A stretch of DNA of 64,000 nucleotides from Thermoleophilia bacterium (lineage in GTDB: Bacteria > Actinomycetota > Thermoleophilia > RBG-16-64-13): contig JAOSKU010000001.1 in NCBI GenBank assembly GCA_027493445.1, positions 558,001 through 622,000 on the forward strand, given 5' to 3'. The notes beneath the pieces were generated by a model. It saw only the letters and a program-made list of their open reading frames with translations, was not told the DNA's origin and did not search any database. Of the stretch, positions 18,574-27,653 are shown piece by piece (the first letter of the stretch is position 1; the number at the start of each line of letters is the position of its first letter). The position numbers and the translations under genes are program-made.

Positions 18574-19442
18574 TGCGTTTCGAGAAATGGCAGGGGCTGG
18601 GCAACGACTACATCATCGTGGAGGCGTCCGCCCTGCCTGGAACGCTGAGCGTCGAAGCGGTTGCTCTGCTCTGCGACCGGCACCTGGGCATCGGCGGGGA
18701 CGGGGTCCTCCTGCGCGATGTCCCTAGCGGGGCGGTGCCCGGGGCTGTGGCCCGCATGCGGATCTTCAATCCCGACGGCAGCGAGCCCGAGATGTGTGGC
18801 AACGGTATCCGCATGTTCGCCAAGTATTTGAGGCGCACGGGCGTCGTCGAGGCGGACGCGTTCGTGGTCGAGACGCTGGCTGGCCCCATCGGTCCGCGCC
18901 TGCTGCCCGACGGCCGGGTGCGCGTCGACATGGGCACGGCCCGGTTCCAGGGCGACAGCATCGCCGGCGACCTCGTGGGCGAGGCGCAGGAAGTGGTGGC
19001 TCGCGAGCTAGAGGTCCGGGGAGAGCGCTACACCTACACTTTCGTAGACGTGGGCAACCCCCACTGCGTCATCGCGGTCGACGATGTGGTCGACCTGCCC
19101 CTCGAGCAGGTGGGTCCCCTCATCGAGCGCTTGCCGCTCTTCCCGAACCGGGTGAACGTGGAGTTCGTCCGCAAGGAGGACGACGGCTCCATCACCATGC
19201 GGGTGTGGGAGCGCGGAGTAGGGGAGACCCTGGCCTGTGGTACCGGCGCCACCGCCGTGGGTGCAGCCGCTGTCCGGCTGGGACTGGCCCGCAGCCCGGT
19301 TCGGATTCACCTGCTGGGCGGAGACCTCGATATCGACGTGGCCGAAGACTGGCGCGTCGTCATGACCGGCCCGGCCGAGGAAGCCTTCTCGGGTTGGCTG
19401 AGCACGGAGATGCTGCACAAGCTGGGATGGAAGGAGTCGTAG
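18573..19442 (+). CDS. dapF: Diaminopimelate epimerase
   Basis: Converts LL- to meso-diaminopimelate. Both catalytic cysteines are visible in MCGNGIRMF and ACGTGATAV. 289 residues. ATG overlaps the miaA TGA by one base. The miaA-dapF junction is common in actinobacterial-type genomes. It acts directly after DapL, encoded next. Confidence 0.96.
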   Translation: MRFEKWQGLGNDYIIVEASALPGTLSVEAVALLCDRHLGIGGDGVLLRDVPSGAVPGAVARMRIFNPDGSEPEMCGNGIRMFAKYLRRTGVVEADAFVVETLAGPIGPRLLPDGRVRVDMGTARFQGDSIAGDLVGEAQEVVARELEVRGERYTYTFVDVGNPHCVIAVDDVVDLPLEQVGPLIERLPLFPNRVNVEFVRKEDDGSITMRVWERGVGETLACGTGATAVGAAAVRLGLARSPVRIHLLGGDLDIDVAEDWRVVMTGPAEEAFSGWLSTEMLHKLGWKES

Positions 19443-20606
19443 TTGCTTTTCTCAACCCGTATGGACAAGCTGCCTCCCTACCTTTTCGCGGAGATCGAAC
19501 GGAAGATCGCCGAGAAGAAGAAGGCGGGCGTGGATGTCATCAGCCTGGGCATGGGCGACCCTGACCTGCCCACCCCTGCGTACATCGTGGAGGAGATGCA
19601 GCGCCAGGTGGCCGACCCGCGCAACCACCGGTACCCTACCAACGCCGGGGTGGAGGAGTTCGCCCAAGCGGGGGCGGCCTTCTACAAGCGCCGCTTCGGG
19701 GTGGACATCGATCCGGAGAAGGAGTTCCTCCCGCTCATGGGCTCGAAAGAGGGGCTGGCCCACATCTGCTGGTCAACCCTCGACCCGGGCGACCTCTCCC
19801 TGGTGCCCGACCCGGGCTATCCGGTGTACGGGGGCTCGTCTCTCCTGGCCGGGGCCGAGGTCAAGCTGCTGCCCCTCGAGCGGGAGAACGACTTTCTGCC
19901 CGCTCTCGACGCCATCACCTCCGAGGAGGCCCGCCGGGCGAAGCTGCTCTTCATCAGCTACCCTAACAACCCTACGGCCGCCGTGGCCGACGGTGCCTTC
20001 TTCGAGAAGGTGGTGGCCTTCGCCCGGGAGTACGACATCGCCGTCATCCACGACAACGCCTACTCCGAGCTGGCCTTTGACGGCTACGTGGCCCCGAGTT
20101 TCCTGGCCACTCCTGGGGCCAAGGACGTGGGCGCCGAGTTCTTCAGCCTGTCTAAGCCTTTCAACATGACAGGCTGGCGCGTGGGCTTCGGCGTGGGCAA
20201 CGAGCAGATCTTGGAGCATCTCTGGCGCCTCAAGACCAACCTCGACTCGGGCATGTTCGAGGCCGCGCAGCGAACGGCGGCCTTCGTCTTGAACGGCCCC
20301 TGGGATACCGTCCACGAGATGAACGCCATCTACCAGCGCCGGCGCGACGTGCTCATCGAGGCCTTGCAGGCCATCGGACTGAACGCCGAGAAGCCCAAAG
20401 CCACCATCTACCTGTGGGTACCGGTACCCAGCGGATACACCTCCACCAGCTTCGCCGAGCACGTGCTCGACCAGGCCGCCGTGGTGGTGACTCCCGGAAA
20501 CGGGTATGGGGCGGCCGGTGAAGGGTTCGTGCGCCTCTCGTTGACCGTGCCCGACGAACGTATCAACGAGGCCGTCGCGCGGATCGAGAGGTCGCTGACC
20601 ATCTGA
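19443..20606 (+). CDS. dapL: LL-diaminopimelate aminotransferase (class I/II aminotransferase)
   Basis: PLP enzyme converting tetrahydrodipicolinate to LL-diaminopimelate in one step. The PLP lysine lies in SLSKPFNMTGWR; SYPNNPT and other fold-type I motifs are present. 387 residues. TTG at 19443, spaced six bases after AAGGAG, is preferred over ATG 19461, which lacks a ribosome site. Position directly after dapF and the sequence pattern favour DapL over other aminotransferases, though related alanine/aspartate enzymes look similar. Confidence 0.88.
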   Translation: MLFSTRMDKLPPYLFAEIERKIAEKKKAGVDVISLGMGDPDLPTPAYIVEEMQRQVADPRNHRYPTNAGVEEFAQAGAAFYKRRFGVDIDPEKEFLPLMGSKEGLAHICWSTLDPGDLSLVPDPGYPVYGGSSLLAGAEVKLLPLERENDFLPALDAITSEEARRAKLLFISYPNNPTAAVADGAFFEKVVAFAREYDIAVIHDNAYSELAFDGYVAPSFLATPGAKDVGAEFFSLSKPFNMTGWRVGFGVGNEQILEHLWRLKTNLDSGMFEAAQRTAAFVLNGPWDTVHEMNAIYQRRRDVLIEALQAIGLNAEKPKATIYLWVPVPSGYTSTSFAEHVLDQAAVVVTPGNGYGAAGEGFVRLSLTVPDERINEAVARIERSLTI

Positions 20607-20612
20607 CGGTGC

Positions 20613-20672
20613 TGACGGCGGCGCCGCCCAGTGCGGTCCGGTGGCCGAGGTTTCGTTTTTCAGCAGCCTGAA
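20613..20672 (-). repeat. Dispersed element, partial copy R4
   Basis: Minus-strand reading GGCTGCTGAAAAACGAAACC, then TCGGCCACCGGACCGCACTG and GGCGGCGCC matches the interior of copy R1 (GGCTGTTGAAAAACGAAACA, then TCGGCCAC and GCACTGGGCGGC). Lies between dapL and dut. R1 and R4 share the GTTGAAAAACGAAAC segment that other copies lack, suggesting a subfamily. Confidence 0.62.
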
Positions 20673-20694
20673 CCTACTAAGGAGGCGAGGCTCG

Positions 20695-21119
20695 GTGCGC
20701 ATACCCGTCCAGCTGCTGCATCCCCGCGCCAGGCTCCCCTGGCGGGCCCATCCGGGGATGGCGGATCGGATCTGCACGCGGTGGAGGCGATCGTTATTCC
20801 TCCGGGGGAGCGGCGTGTTGTCCCCACGGGCATCGCCTTGGCCATCCCCGAGGGGTACGCGGGCCTGGTGCAACCGCGGTCGGGGCTCGCCTTCAAGCAC
20901 GGCATCATGGTGGTGAACGCCCCCGGGCTCATCGACGCCGGCTACCGGGGCGAGGTGCGCGTCTGCCTCTACAATTCGGGTGACGTCCCGTTCAGCATCG
21001 CTCCCGGCGACCGCGTCGCCCAGCTGGTGGTGCAGCGGGTGGAGACGCCCGAGTATGGGGCCGTTGAGACCCTGCTGGATACCCAGCGAGGCAGCGGAGG
21101 CTTCGGCAGCACAGGCTGA
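20695..21119 (+). CDS. dut: dUTP diphosphatase (one frame break)
   Basis: Trimeric dUTPase that hydrolyses dUTP to dUMP. Motifs PRSGLAFKHG, GLIDAGYRGEV and the C-terminal GSGGFGSTG are clear. The true start is GTG 20695 after AAGGAGG (20679-20685), reading RIPVQLLHPRARLPWRAHPG; the frame then changes at the G4 run 20754-20757, after which DGGSDLHAVEAIVIPPGERR continues one base earlier. One extra G gives a normal 141-residue enzyme. The longer upstream frame in the second phase is an artefact of the repeat. Confidence 0.9.
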
Positions 21120-21138
21120 GCTCGAAGGGGCCGCTCAT

Positions 21139-21198
21139 CCACACCCCCGCAACGCCGAAGCGCCCGCAGCGGGCGCTTCGAGGGGACGGGGGTGTGGG
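21139..21198. terminator. Double-stem bidirectional terminator between dut and pilX-like gene
   Basis: Inner perfect 12-bp stem CGAAGCGCCCGC/GCGGGCGCTTCG (21156-21180) nested in an outer 11-bp stem CCACACCCCCG/CGGGGGTGTGG. Lies exactly between two convergent genes. No T-run, but the stability and position support termination in both directions. Confidence 0.7.
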
Positions 21199-21204
21199 GG
21201 AATG

Positions 21205-22380
21205 TCAGGGGACGGTCGTAGTGGTCGTATCGGGCACCGTGTATTCCTCCCAAGTGTTCGGCACGATGTTCACGCTCATGGTATAGGCCCGGTTGATGGT
21301 CTTGATGATGTTCCCGTTGTACCTGATCTCGGGCACGCTCCCATTGCCTTTGTTGTCGATGGCGCCCGAAGCCAGGAAGGAGCCGTAGAAGCTGCTGGTC
21401 CCCCGGATGATCGGGTTGCCCTTGATCACCACGATCCCGTAGAAGTCGGCCGTGCCCCGGAAGTCCAGGCCCACGTCGCTGCCGTTGGCGTCGATGACCA
21501 GGACCACCGGGTTCTCGGGCGTGCCGATCTGTGTGTTGCCGGCAATCTCCACCGCGCTGGTGGTCTCCAAATAGATGATCGAGCCGGGGGCGTCCGCCGA
21601 GAGCAGGAAGGTCTGGGCGGCCGAAGCGTTCGTGAAATAGGTGTTCTCGGACGTGGCGATCGATTTCAGGGCCCCCATCAGTCCTGAGTTCACCAACTCG
21701 TCAAACGTCTTGCTCGAGTCTGGATTGGGGGCCACGCTGCCGTCGGCGGGCAGGTCGATGCCCTTGCCCGTTTCGCCGTTGTAGTAGGCCGCCACATACG
21801 TGCCCCCCGGCAGAGGCTCGGTCTGCGCCGGGTCGACCCGCACCTCCAGCCCTTTGCCGTTCGAGCCCACGACGTTGGCGTACAGGGCGACCAGAGGAAA
21901 GTTGAGCTGCCACGTCTTGCGCTCCGCCAGGATGATGATGCGGTGGCGGTCGTCGTCCACGTTGGCCTCGCTGTCCACGTACATCTTGCCGTCGCCGTTG
22001 GCGTCGTAGTCCGGGCTGCCGGCGGAGTTGTCGTAGATTGCGACCTGGATGAACTCGTCGGCCGGCGAGCGCGCCGGGTCGCGGAACTGCTGGGCGTCGA
22101 AGTCCGCCCGCATGGCGGTCTCGTCGACGGTAGTCGGGTTGGCGGCGGAGTCGGGCCAGTGGTACATCAGGGCGAGCATGCCCGCGTCTATGCCGGCTTC
22201 GGCGACGTTGAAGGCCTTGACCTCTTTGCGTTCCAGCTCGGTGCCGCTGGTGGTGTTCATCACCAGGAAGAGCAAGGCCACGCTCATTCCCAGGAAGACG
22301 AGCACGAACATCATGACCAAGATGATGAGGGACCCTTCCTCTCCAGGAGCAACGCCGGCCGCTCTGATGCGCTTGCTCAT
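21205..22380 (-). CDS. PilX-like type IV pilus assembly protein
   Basis: Secreted, single N-terminal transmembrane helix (about residues 16-42: EEGSLIILVMMFVLVFLGM), with the conserved VAEAGIDAG motif typical of PilX/PilX_N proteins. The remaining 340 residues are extracellular, with a repeated strand-rich C-terminal part (adhesin/bactofilin-like repeats around GTADFYGIVVIKGN) and a short poly-Thr tail. No canonical prepilin FTLIE. ATG with GGAGG nine bases upstream. Third gene of a minus-strand operon (pilV-like, pilW-like, pilX-like). A second member of the family is at 31429-32331. Confidence 0.75.
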   Translation of the reverse strand: MSKRIRAAGVAPGEEGSLIILVMMFVLVFLGMSVALLFLVMNTTSGTELERKEVKAFNVAEAGIDAGMLALMYHWPDSAANPTTVDETAMRADFDAQQFRDPARSPADEFIQVAIYDNSAGSPDYDANGDGKMYVDSEANVDDDRHRIIILAERKTWQLNFPLVALYANVVGSNGKGLEVRVDPAQTEPLPGGTYVAAYYNGETGKGIDLPADGSVAPNPDSSKTFDELVNSGLMGALKSIATSENTYFTNASAAQTFLLSADAPGSIIYLETTSAVEIAGNTQIGTPENPVVLVIDANGSDVGLDFRGTADFYGIVVIKGNPIIRGTSSFYGSFLASGAIDNKGNGSVPEIRYNGNIIKTINRAYTMSVNIVPNTWEEYTVPDTTTTTVP

Positions 22381-22395
22381 GGTCTGACCTCCGCG

Positions 22396-23070
22396 TCAGT
22401 ACTGCCGGAGATTCCGGGGCTGGACTACGGACTGGAGCTCGTGTACAACGGGGGAACGGGAAGGATCGATGTCGACCCGCAGGTCGATGGCCACCTCGCG
22501 AATGTTGGGCGGTTCCAGCGTGCGACCGTTGGCGTCGGTCGGCAGGAGCGCTCCGTTGGCGTCGTAGTACAGGAACATGGGTTTGCTCGAATTGTTGTCG
22601 ATGTTCGAGTTGATGATGCGCACGGCTGCTCCGTTCCAGTCTCCGTCGGCCGTCAAGGACTCCTGGCGGATGAGCTGACGCTGGTCGTTCACGAAGAAAC
22701 GGACCAGCTCCAGGTCATGGTCGGGATCTCGATCCGCGTCGGTCCAGATCCAGATCTCGTTCTGCTCGGCCCGCGGGATAACCGTGTCCAGATACTCGTA
22801 CGGTACCGACTCCGGCAGCCGGGCGGTGCGGATGTACTCGATCATCTCGCCCAGGGCGTAACGGGCCTGCTCTTGAGCGTCGACGTCGTCCTGGAAGAAG
22901 CTGTAGGTGCTCTCGAGCCGGCTCCATACGGTGAAGGTGGCGGCCATCACCACGACCACGAGCATGGTTACGATAAGGGCTTCGATCAGGGTGAAGCCCC
23001 CATCTGAGCTCGTCCCTCTGCGGTCGAGGGGCGAGCGGCGTCTCGGGTACGTGGTCACGGCCATCCCCAC
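22396..23070 (-). CDS. Minor pilin, PilW/PulJ-like
   Basis: Prepilin with short leader ending in GG, methylation motif GFTLIEALIV at about residues 25-34 and one hydrophobic helix. 224 residues. The GTG start abuts the TGA of the upstream minor pilin gene (TGAGTG), implying translational coupling. The C-terminal domain is about 170 residues and strand-rich. Likely part of the tip or priming complex of a type IV pilus. Confidence 0.82.
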   Translation of the reverse strand: MGMAVTTYPRRRSPLDRRGTSSDGGFTLIEALIVTMLVVVVMAATFTVWSRLESTYSFFQDDVDAQEQARYALGEMIEYIRTARLPESVPYEYLDTVIPRAEQNEIWIWTDADRDPDHDLELVRFFVNDQRQLIRQESLTADGDWNGAAVRIINSNIDNNSSKPMFLYYDANGALLPTDANGRTLEPPNIREVAIDLRVDIDPSRSPVVHELQSVVQPRNLRQY

Positions 23071-24602
23071 TCAGAAGAGGTTGACGCTGGTCACGCCGGG
23101 CAGGGTGAAGGACTTGTGTGGGAACCCGGCGCCGTCCAGGTAGATGTTGTAAGAGCCGGCGAACAGGTTGGTGACTGTTTCCGACTTGTTCTTCTTGAGG
23201 CGAGAGGTGGAATAGACGGTCGCTCCGCTGGAGTCCTTGACCAGCACGGCGTGGTCGCTCGAGTCGTTGTTGTTGAGGGTGACGTCGTAGCGGGCTGTGG
23301 TGGTGGTCGTGGGCGCCCCCGTGGTGGTGGTGGAGCTGGCGGTGGTCGTGGTGGTCGTGCCGGAGGGATCGGTGGTGGTGGTCGTGGGGGCGGCGGCAGC
23401 TGGGCCGTCACGGAGGCGGGAGAGCCCGCTTGGCCGGCGATGTCAATGCCGTAGATCTGGTAGCCGTAGTAGTTGATCGTGCCCGTGCTGCTGTCCCCCC
23501 AGGGGTCGGTGACCCCAATCTCTCCGACGTCGGTGTACGAGGCGGCCGTACCGGGCAGCGTGATCAGGGGGGAATACGTGTCCGGCCACGTCCCGTCGCT
23601 GTTCTGCTTCATCCGCCCGATGACCCAGGACTCCCGGTCTCTCTCGGAGCCGGGGACCCAAGTGAGCCGCATAGTGATGTCGTCTTGGCCCTGGGCTTCG
23701 AAGGTGGGCGGTGCATCGGGAGCTCCAACCTCGACCCTGATCCGCAGGTTCCAAAGGTTCCCGGGCTGGTCGTACTCGTTGAACATGACGGCCTGCATGG
23801 TCCAGTAGCCGTCGGGGACGGTGGTCACGTCGAAGTCGTACTGGAAGAAGATGTCGTCAACCATGCCATCGGCCCCGGTGGTGTAGGTCAGGTAGGTGGC
23901 ATCGATCTTGTAGTCGTCCGCGAGGCTCCCCAAGGGGATGAAGGCGCCGGCGTCGTCCAGGAAGCCCGCACGCATGTACACATTCCGCTTGGCCATGCCT
24001 GGCTGGTTGATGTCGTCGTAGACTAGATCCCAGTCGGCCTGGGCTACGTGGTACCGCATCCGGATGTTGTTGTTACCGGCCGTACCCTGCAGGAGTGGGA
24101 ATGGGGTCCCGAGTGGATCGGCGAGGATGTCCCCGTAAGGGAGGATCTTGATCAGCTCGAGCTGGGCGCCTCGCGGCCCCAGGAACTGCTGATGGATGAG
24201 GCTGCTGATGACGGCCGCCGAGGGGGCGGGCGGACTGGGCCAGTCGACGGTGATCGTCACCTTCTTGAGCGCGCCACCGCCCGAGGTGGAGCTTTCCACC
24301 ACGTAGGACACCGTGAACGTGGTGCCGCGGAGGGTGGCCGTCGTCCCGAGCCGGTTGCTCAGGTTCATGGGATCTGTGGGATCGGTCCCGTCTTCCTGGA
24401 TCTCCCGGTAGTCCAGCTGGCGCACCTCTTCCATACGCTCGCGGGCGATGTTGGTGGCGGCGCTCTTGTAGCGGGCGGCGCTCGCCTTGTCCAGTCCGCT
24501 CAAGAAGAAGGGCACGAAACCGGCCAGGGCAACCACCAGCAGGAGCACGGCCACCATGACCTCGATGAGCGTGAACCCGTGTTCCGAAGACTCCCGCCTC
24601 AT
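23071..24602 (-). CDS. Minor pilin, PilV/PulI-like, with Thr-rich stalk (one frame break)
   Basis: Begins MRRESSEHGFTLIEVMVAV, a classic prepilin peptidase site, with a downstream helix. The ATG at 24602 is preferred over the longer frame. A large extracellular part follows, then a frame break at the G5 run 23386-23390 (plus strand). One restored base replaces a Pro/Arg-rich artefact tail by alternating Thr runs and Asp/Ser/Gly, then a compact domain ending LPGVTSVNLF at the TGA that abuts the next gene. Corrected length is 510 residues, very large for a minor pilin, suggesting an adhesive or stalked tip subunit. Confidence 0.82.
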
Positions 24603-24767
24603 CTTCCTGACCTCTCTGTCGCGGAGGGGACCGCCGCTCGCCTTGCGCGCGCTACTACGATATCGACAGGGGTGCCCTTCGACTTGAGCCGTCGGCTGTC
24701 GCACCACACCAAGGTACTAACGGTTGGGCGATGAGAAAGATGCGGAGAGAGGCGCTGGGTGGGGCTG

Positions 24768-25277
24768 TCAGTCCGCCCAGCGGGGAGCCGGATGCGTGAA
24801 GGGGGCGACTGCCTCCCGACCCGGCCCGCGAGGCTCCCGCAGCCAGCCGGCGAGGATGTCTTGGATCGGGGGATGCAGCTTTAGTTCTTGCAGTTCCCCG
24901 GCGGTCGCCCACCGGCATTCCTGTACGGCCGGATCGGCGGGTCGGGGTTCCTCCCCCGGCGCCAGGTCGGCGGCAAAGATGATCATGATGCTGTGCTTGC
25001 CGCTCCCGGGAGTGGGAGGGATGCTCTCGATGAGCCCCAGCGGGGGCGTGCGGGGAGACACGTGGATGCCCAGCTCCTCCTCCAGCTCGCGGATCACTGT
25101 GTCTGCGAGACTTTCGCCCCGGTCGACACGCCCTCCCGGGAGGAGCCAGTAGGTGGCCGGCCCTTTCGACTGCCGTATCAGCAGCACCGCCCCGCCACGC
25201 TCGATGAAGGCGGCAGCCCGGACCACGGGCCGCAAATGGTCGGGTTCGGGGCGCATCCCGGGTTGCTCGTCAGGCAT
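24768..25277 (-). CDS. NUDIX hydrolase
   Basis: Intact Nudix box (GRVDRGESLADTVIRELEEELGI) at about residues 48-70 of a 169-residue protein that starts MPDEQPGMRP. It hydrolyses a nucleoside diphosphate derivative, but the substrate cannot be predicted. It lies upstream of the minus-strand minor pilin operon with a 165-base gap, so it may be independent. The ATG at 25277 is chosen because the extra upstream frame has no Nudix homology. Confidence 0.85.
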   Translation of the reverse strand: MPDEQPGMRPEPDHLRPVVRAAAFIERGGAVLLIRQSKGPATYWLLPGGRVDRGESLADTVIRELEEELGIHVSPRTPPLGLIESIPPTPGSGKHSIMIIFAADLAPGEEPRPADPAVQECRWATAGELQELKLHPPIQDILAGWLREPRGPGREAVAPFTHPAPRWAD

Positions 25278-25520
25278 CGGTTCGTCCTCACCATGCGTCA
25301 CGTTGTCTTTGCTCAGCCATCTTACTCGAAGGGGTGCGGGATGGGTGGGTGTGAGGAGATTCGGGTCTCGGGGCGGCTTGAGGACTGGCCCATGCCCGAT
25401 TGCGGGCCGTTCCAATCTCCACCGAAGGTCCCATGGGAAAGCCCTAAAGTTCCCGGTTACGCTGCCGATAGCCCGTAGCGACGCTCCAAGAGCCCCATGG
25501 TTGCACGCATGAGGTCCAAG

Positions 25521-25548
25521 TTGCACTACTGCGCATTAAAATTGTCTA
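25521..25548 (+). promoter_or_regulatory. Possible promoter upstream of the c-di-GMP riboswitch
   Basis: TTGCAC (25521-25526) and TGTCTA (25543-25548) with a 16-base spacer. The -10 match is modest. Placed about 30 bases before the riboswitch, so it would include the whole aptamer in the leader. Confidence 0.4.
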
Positions 25549-25579
25549 AGAAAGCAATCCGCGGGCATACTAGGAGCGA

Positions 25580-25677
25580 AGGTGCAAAGGGCAAACCACT
25601 CGAGAGGGTGGGGCGCAAAGTCACAGGGCCCTCGGGCCGGCTGGACTGCCACCGGACCATCGGGTCTGTGGTTTGCC
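25580..25677 (+). promoter_or_regulatory. Cyclic di-GMP-I (GEMM-I) riboswitch
   Basis: Shows the conserved GEMM-I core: GGGCAAACCACTC, GAGA tetraloop, GGGTGGGGCGCAAAG, then CACAGGGCC, and a 3' strand GTGGTTTGCC pairing back to GGCAAACCAC. This matches the known aptamer layout of P1, a GNRA-capped P2 and the GCGCAAAG junction. It lies 68 bases before the first pilin gene. GEMM-I switches often regulate pili and motility, so pilin synthesis here is probably tied to c-di-GMP. Whether binding turns the gene on or off is not clear from the sequence. Confidence 0.88.
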
Positions 25678-25745
25678 TGGCACGCTGCAGACCCTTTCTG
25701 TTGCGTGTCGAGCAGAAGGCGTTTCGACTAAGGAGGTCGGCACAC

Positions 25746-26231
25746 ATGTTGGGCAAGATTCGCAACAGGATGCAGGGCGAAGGCGGCTTCACCCTCATCG
25801 AACTCTTGGTGGTGATCATCATCATCGCCATCCTGGCAGCTATCGCCATTCCTACCTTCCTCGGCCAACGGCAGAAGGCGCAAGACGCGGCCGCCAAGTC
25901 CCTCGTGCGGAACGGGATGACCGCCATGGAGTCGGCCTTTGTCGATGAGCGGCAATTCGACACCATCACCAAGGCCATGCTGGAGGCAATCGAGCCGGCT
26001 ATTACCTTCACCGCTTCTACGACCGAGGCCATTGCCGCCGAAAGCGGTACGGGGGCTGCCTCGAGCAACGAGGTGAACTTCTTCAGCGGGAACGACAACA
26101 CGTACGGCATGGGGAGCTTGGCTGCTTCCGGTAACCACTGGGGCGTGCGGGTCAACAAGAGCGCCACGGCGGTCGCCGGCATCGATCCAGGCGTGACCTA
26201 CTACAAAGGCACGACGGCGACCAACTGGTAA
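25746..26231 (+). CDS. Type IV major pilin-like protein (PilA1)
   Basis: Prepilin of 161 residues with short leader MLGKIRNRMQGEGG, cleavage before F and hydrophobic helix FTLIELLVVIIIIAILAAIA. The globular part is compact with several Thr/Ser residues and ends TTATNW, without a disulfide loop. ATG after AAGGAGG at 25730-25736. Controlled by the c-di-GMP-I riboswitch upstream. It is followed by a strong GC hairpin, consistent with high expression and partial termination. Best candidate for the main pilus subunit. Confidence 0.9.
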   Translation: MLGKIRNRMQGEGGFTLIELLVVIIIIAILAAIAIPTFLGQRQKAQDAAAKSLVRNGMTAMESAFVDERQFDTITKAMLEAIEPAITFTASTTEAIAAESGTGAASSNEVNFFSGNDNTYGMGSLAASGNHWGVRVNKSATAVAGIDPGVTYYKGTTATNW

Positions 26232-26258
26232 TCCGGCTATCAGCATTGAAGATCCGGG

Positions 26259-26288
26259 CGCGGGCGGCGGCTTTGGCCGCCGCCCGCG
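26259..26288 (+). terminator. GC-rich hairpin after pilA1 (attenuator/terminator)
   Basis: Perfect 13-bp stem CGCGGGCGGCGGC/GCCGCCGCCCGCG around a TTTG loop, 28 bases after the pilin stop. No T-run, so termination may be partial and RNA stabilisation is possible. Confidence 0.65.
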
Positions 26289-26315
26289 GTCTATCCGAAG
26301 GGATCAGATGTCCCC

Positions 26316-26925
26316 ATGCGAACCATCTCAGTGACAACCACTGCCCCACGGAGGTCTGCACCGGCACTTCTCGCAGCCGCCGCGGTCCTGCTTCTGATGG
26401 TGGGTGTCCTCGGGGGTGCTCGCAGCAGCTGTCGGAGGCCAGGTCGCTGGAGCAGGGGGGGATGTGCAGGGGGCAGTGGCGGCGTATACAGCCATCTTGC
26501 AGGAGCATCCCGGCGACCTGGACGCGCTCCGCGGGGCGGCCTCCCTTCTTTGGGTGGTCCAGCGGTACGACGAGGCGCTGCCGTTCCAGGAGCAGGTCGT
26601 GGCCCTGGACGCGCATGAGGTGCAGATACGGGTGGAACTCGGTTTCAACTACCTGAACCACCAGCAGCGTGCGAACGACGCCGCCAGAGTCCTGAAAGAG
26701 GCGGCTGAGCTGGAGCCGAGCGGGAAGCACTGGACTTTCGCGGGACAGGCCCTGAGGGAAGCCGGAGATCTGCTTGCTGCGGAGGCGGCGCTGCGCAAAG
26801 CGATCGATAGAGACGCGACGTACACGCGGGCGTACGACCAACTGGCCGAGCTCCTCGAGTCGATGGGGAGGGCGGCCGAAGCGGCAGCTGTGCGGGCGCA
26901 GGCGGCGGCCGGGGCTTCGTCTTGA
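26316..26925 (+). CDS. Membrane-anchored TPR protein (one frame break)
   Basis: The N-terminus MRTISVTTTAPRRSAPALL leads into a hydrophobic anchor; the downstream part carries tetratricopeptide repeats (AVAAYTAILQEHPGDLDALRG, then AARVLKEAAELEPSGKHW and later AEAALRKAIDRDATY). The two halves are one frame apart; removing one G from the G5 run 26412-26416 joins them into a 202-residue exported TPR protein. TPR lipoprotein/anchor proteins such as PilF aid type IV pilus assembly, and this gene lies between two pilin genes. The last codons and stop lie in a partial dispersed element. Confidence 0.72.
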
Positions 26926-26934
26926 GACGAGGTC
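26901..26934 (-). repeat. Dispersed element, fragment R5 at the end of the TPR gene
   Basis: Minus-strand reading GACCTCGTCTCAAGACGAAG then CCCCGGCCGCCGCC matches the left terminal region of R2 and R9. It supplies the last codons and the TGA stop of the TPR gene. Confidence 0.55.
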
Positions 26935-26959
26935 GAAAGCACGTACGATAGGGAGCGAA

Positions 26960-27475
26960 ATGCCTGAACCGAACCGGCAGCATTGCTCGCTCACCTCGAC
27001 AGACGCCGACGCCGGCTTCACCTTGATCGAGCTCCTGGTCGTCGTCATCATCATCGCCATGCTGGCCGCCATAGCCATCCCCACCTATCTTTCCCAACGC
27101 GAGAAGGCCATGGATTCCGCGGCCATGGTGCTGGTGCGGAACGCTCTGACCGTGGTGCAAACGGCCTTCGTCGACAGCGGCAGCTACTCCACCTTGACCG
27201 AGGCTCAGCTCGGTGTCCTCGAACCGACCATCACGTGGACGCAGAGCGACGTTGATCTGGTCACGACCACTCCGGCCTGGGTGAGCAACGGCATCACGAC
27301 GCTCGCGTCCCTGCATCAGGTGACCTTCTACCCGGAATCGGCGTCGGTGGTCGACATCGCCACCAAGAGCGAGAGCGGAAACATCTTCGGCATCCAGATC
27401 AACACGGTGACCTTGGGCGACACCGGATACGTGAAGGTCAAGGTCATCGACGGGAGCGGCAGCAAGGGCTGGTGA
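26960..27475 (+). CDS. Type IV pilin-like protein (PilA2)
   Basis: 171 residues starting MPEPNRQHCSLTSTDADAG, then mature sequence FTLIELLVVVIIIAMLAAIA. It is clearly a paralogue of PilA1 in the helix and the following QREKAMDSAAMVLVRNAL region; the C-terminal head differs and ends GSGSKGW. ATG with GGGAG just upstream. It may be an alternative or minor subunit. A full dispersed element starts 11 bases after its stop. Confidence 0.88.
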   Translation: MPEPNRQHCSLTSTDADAGFTLIELLVVVIIIAMLAAIAIPTYLSQREKAMDSAAMVLVRNALTVVQTAFVDSGSYSTLTEAQLGVLEPTITWTQSDVDLVTTTPAWVSNGITTLASLHQVTFYPESASVVDIATKSESGNIFGIQINTVTLGDTGYVKVKVIDGSGSKGW

Positions 27476-27485
27476 TCCGCGCGTA

Positions 27486-27616
27486 GAGCTCGTTTCAAAA
27501 CGAGGCCTTGGCCGCCGCCGCTGCACTAGGCGGCACGATGCGGTGTCTCGGTCGCGTCCTTGCCTCGCCCGCACCCGTCGCGGCCTGACGGCGAAGTGTC
27601 ATTCTGAAACGGACTC
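27486..27616. repeat. Dispersed inverted-repeat element, copy R6 (complete)
   Basis: 131 bp, left end GAGCTCGTTTCAAAACGAGG, right end TCATTCTGAAACGGACTC (imperfect inverted repeats). Interior shares GCACTAGGCGGCACGATGCG, GTGTCTCGGTCGCGTCC and CCTGACGGCGAAG with R1. Lies between pilA2 and the convergent ligase-like gene. Confidence 0.75.
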
Positions 27617-27653
27617 CCGACCGGTTCGTGGCCGTCCATCGGGCCAGGCGCTG

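Noticed and set aside
23280..23400. GTGGTGGTC-type short tandem repeats that look like a VNTR or CRISPR
   Set aside because: They are Thr codons (ACC/ACG) of a poly-Thr stalk in the minus-strand pilin gene; no spacer structure.
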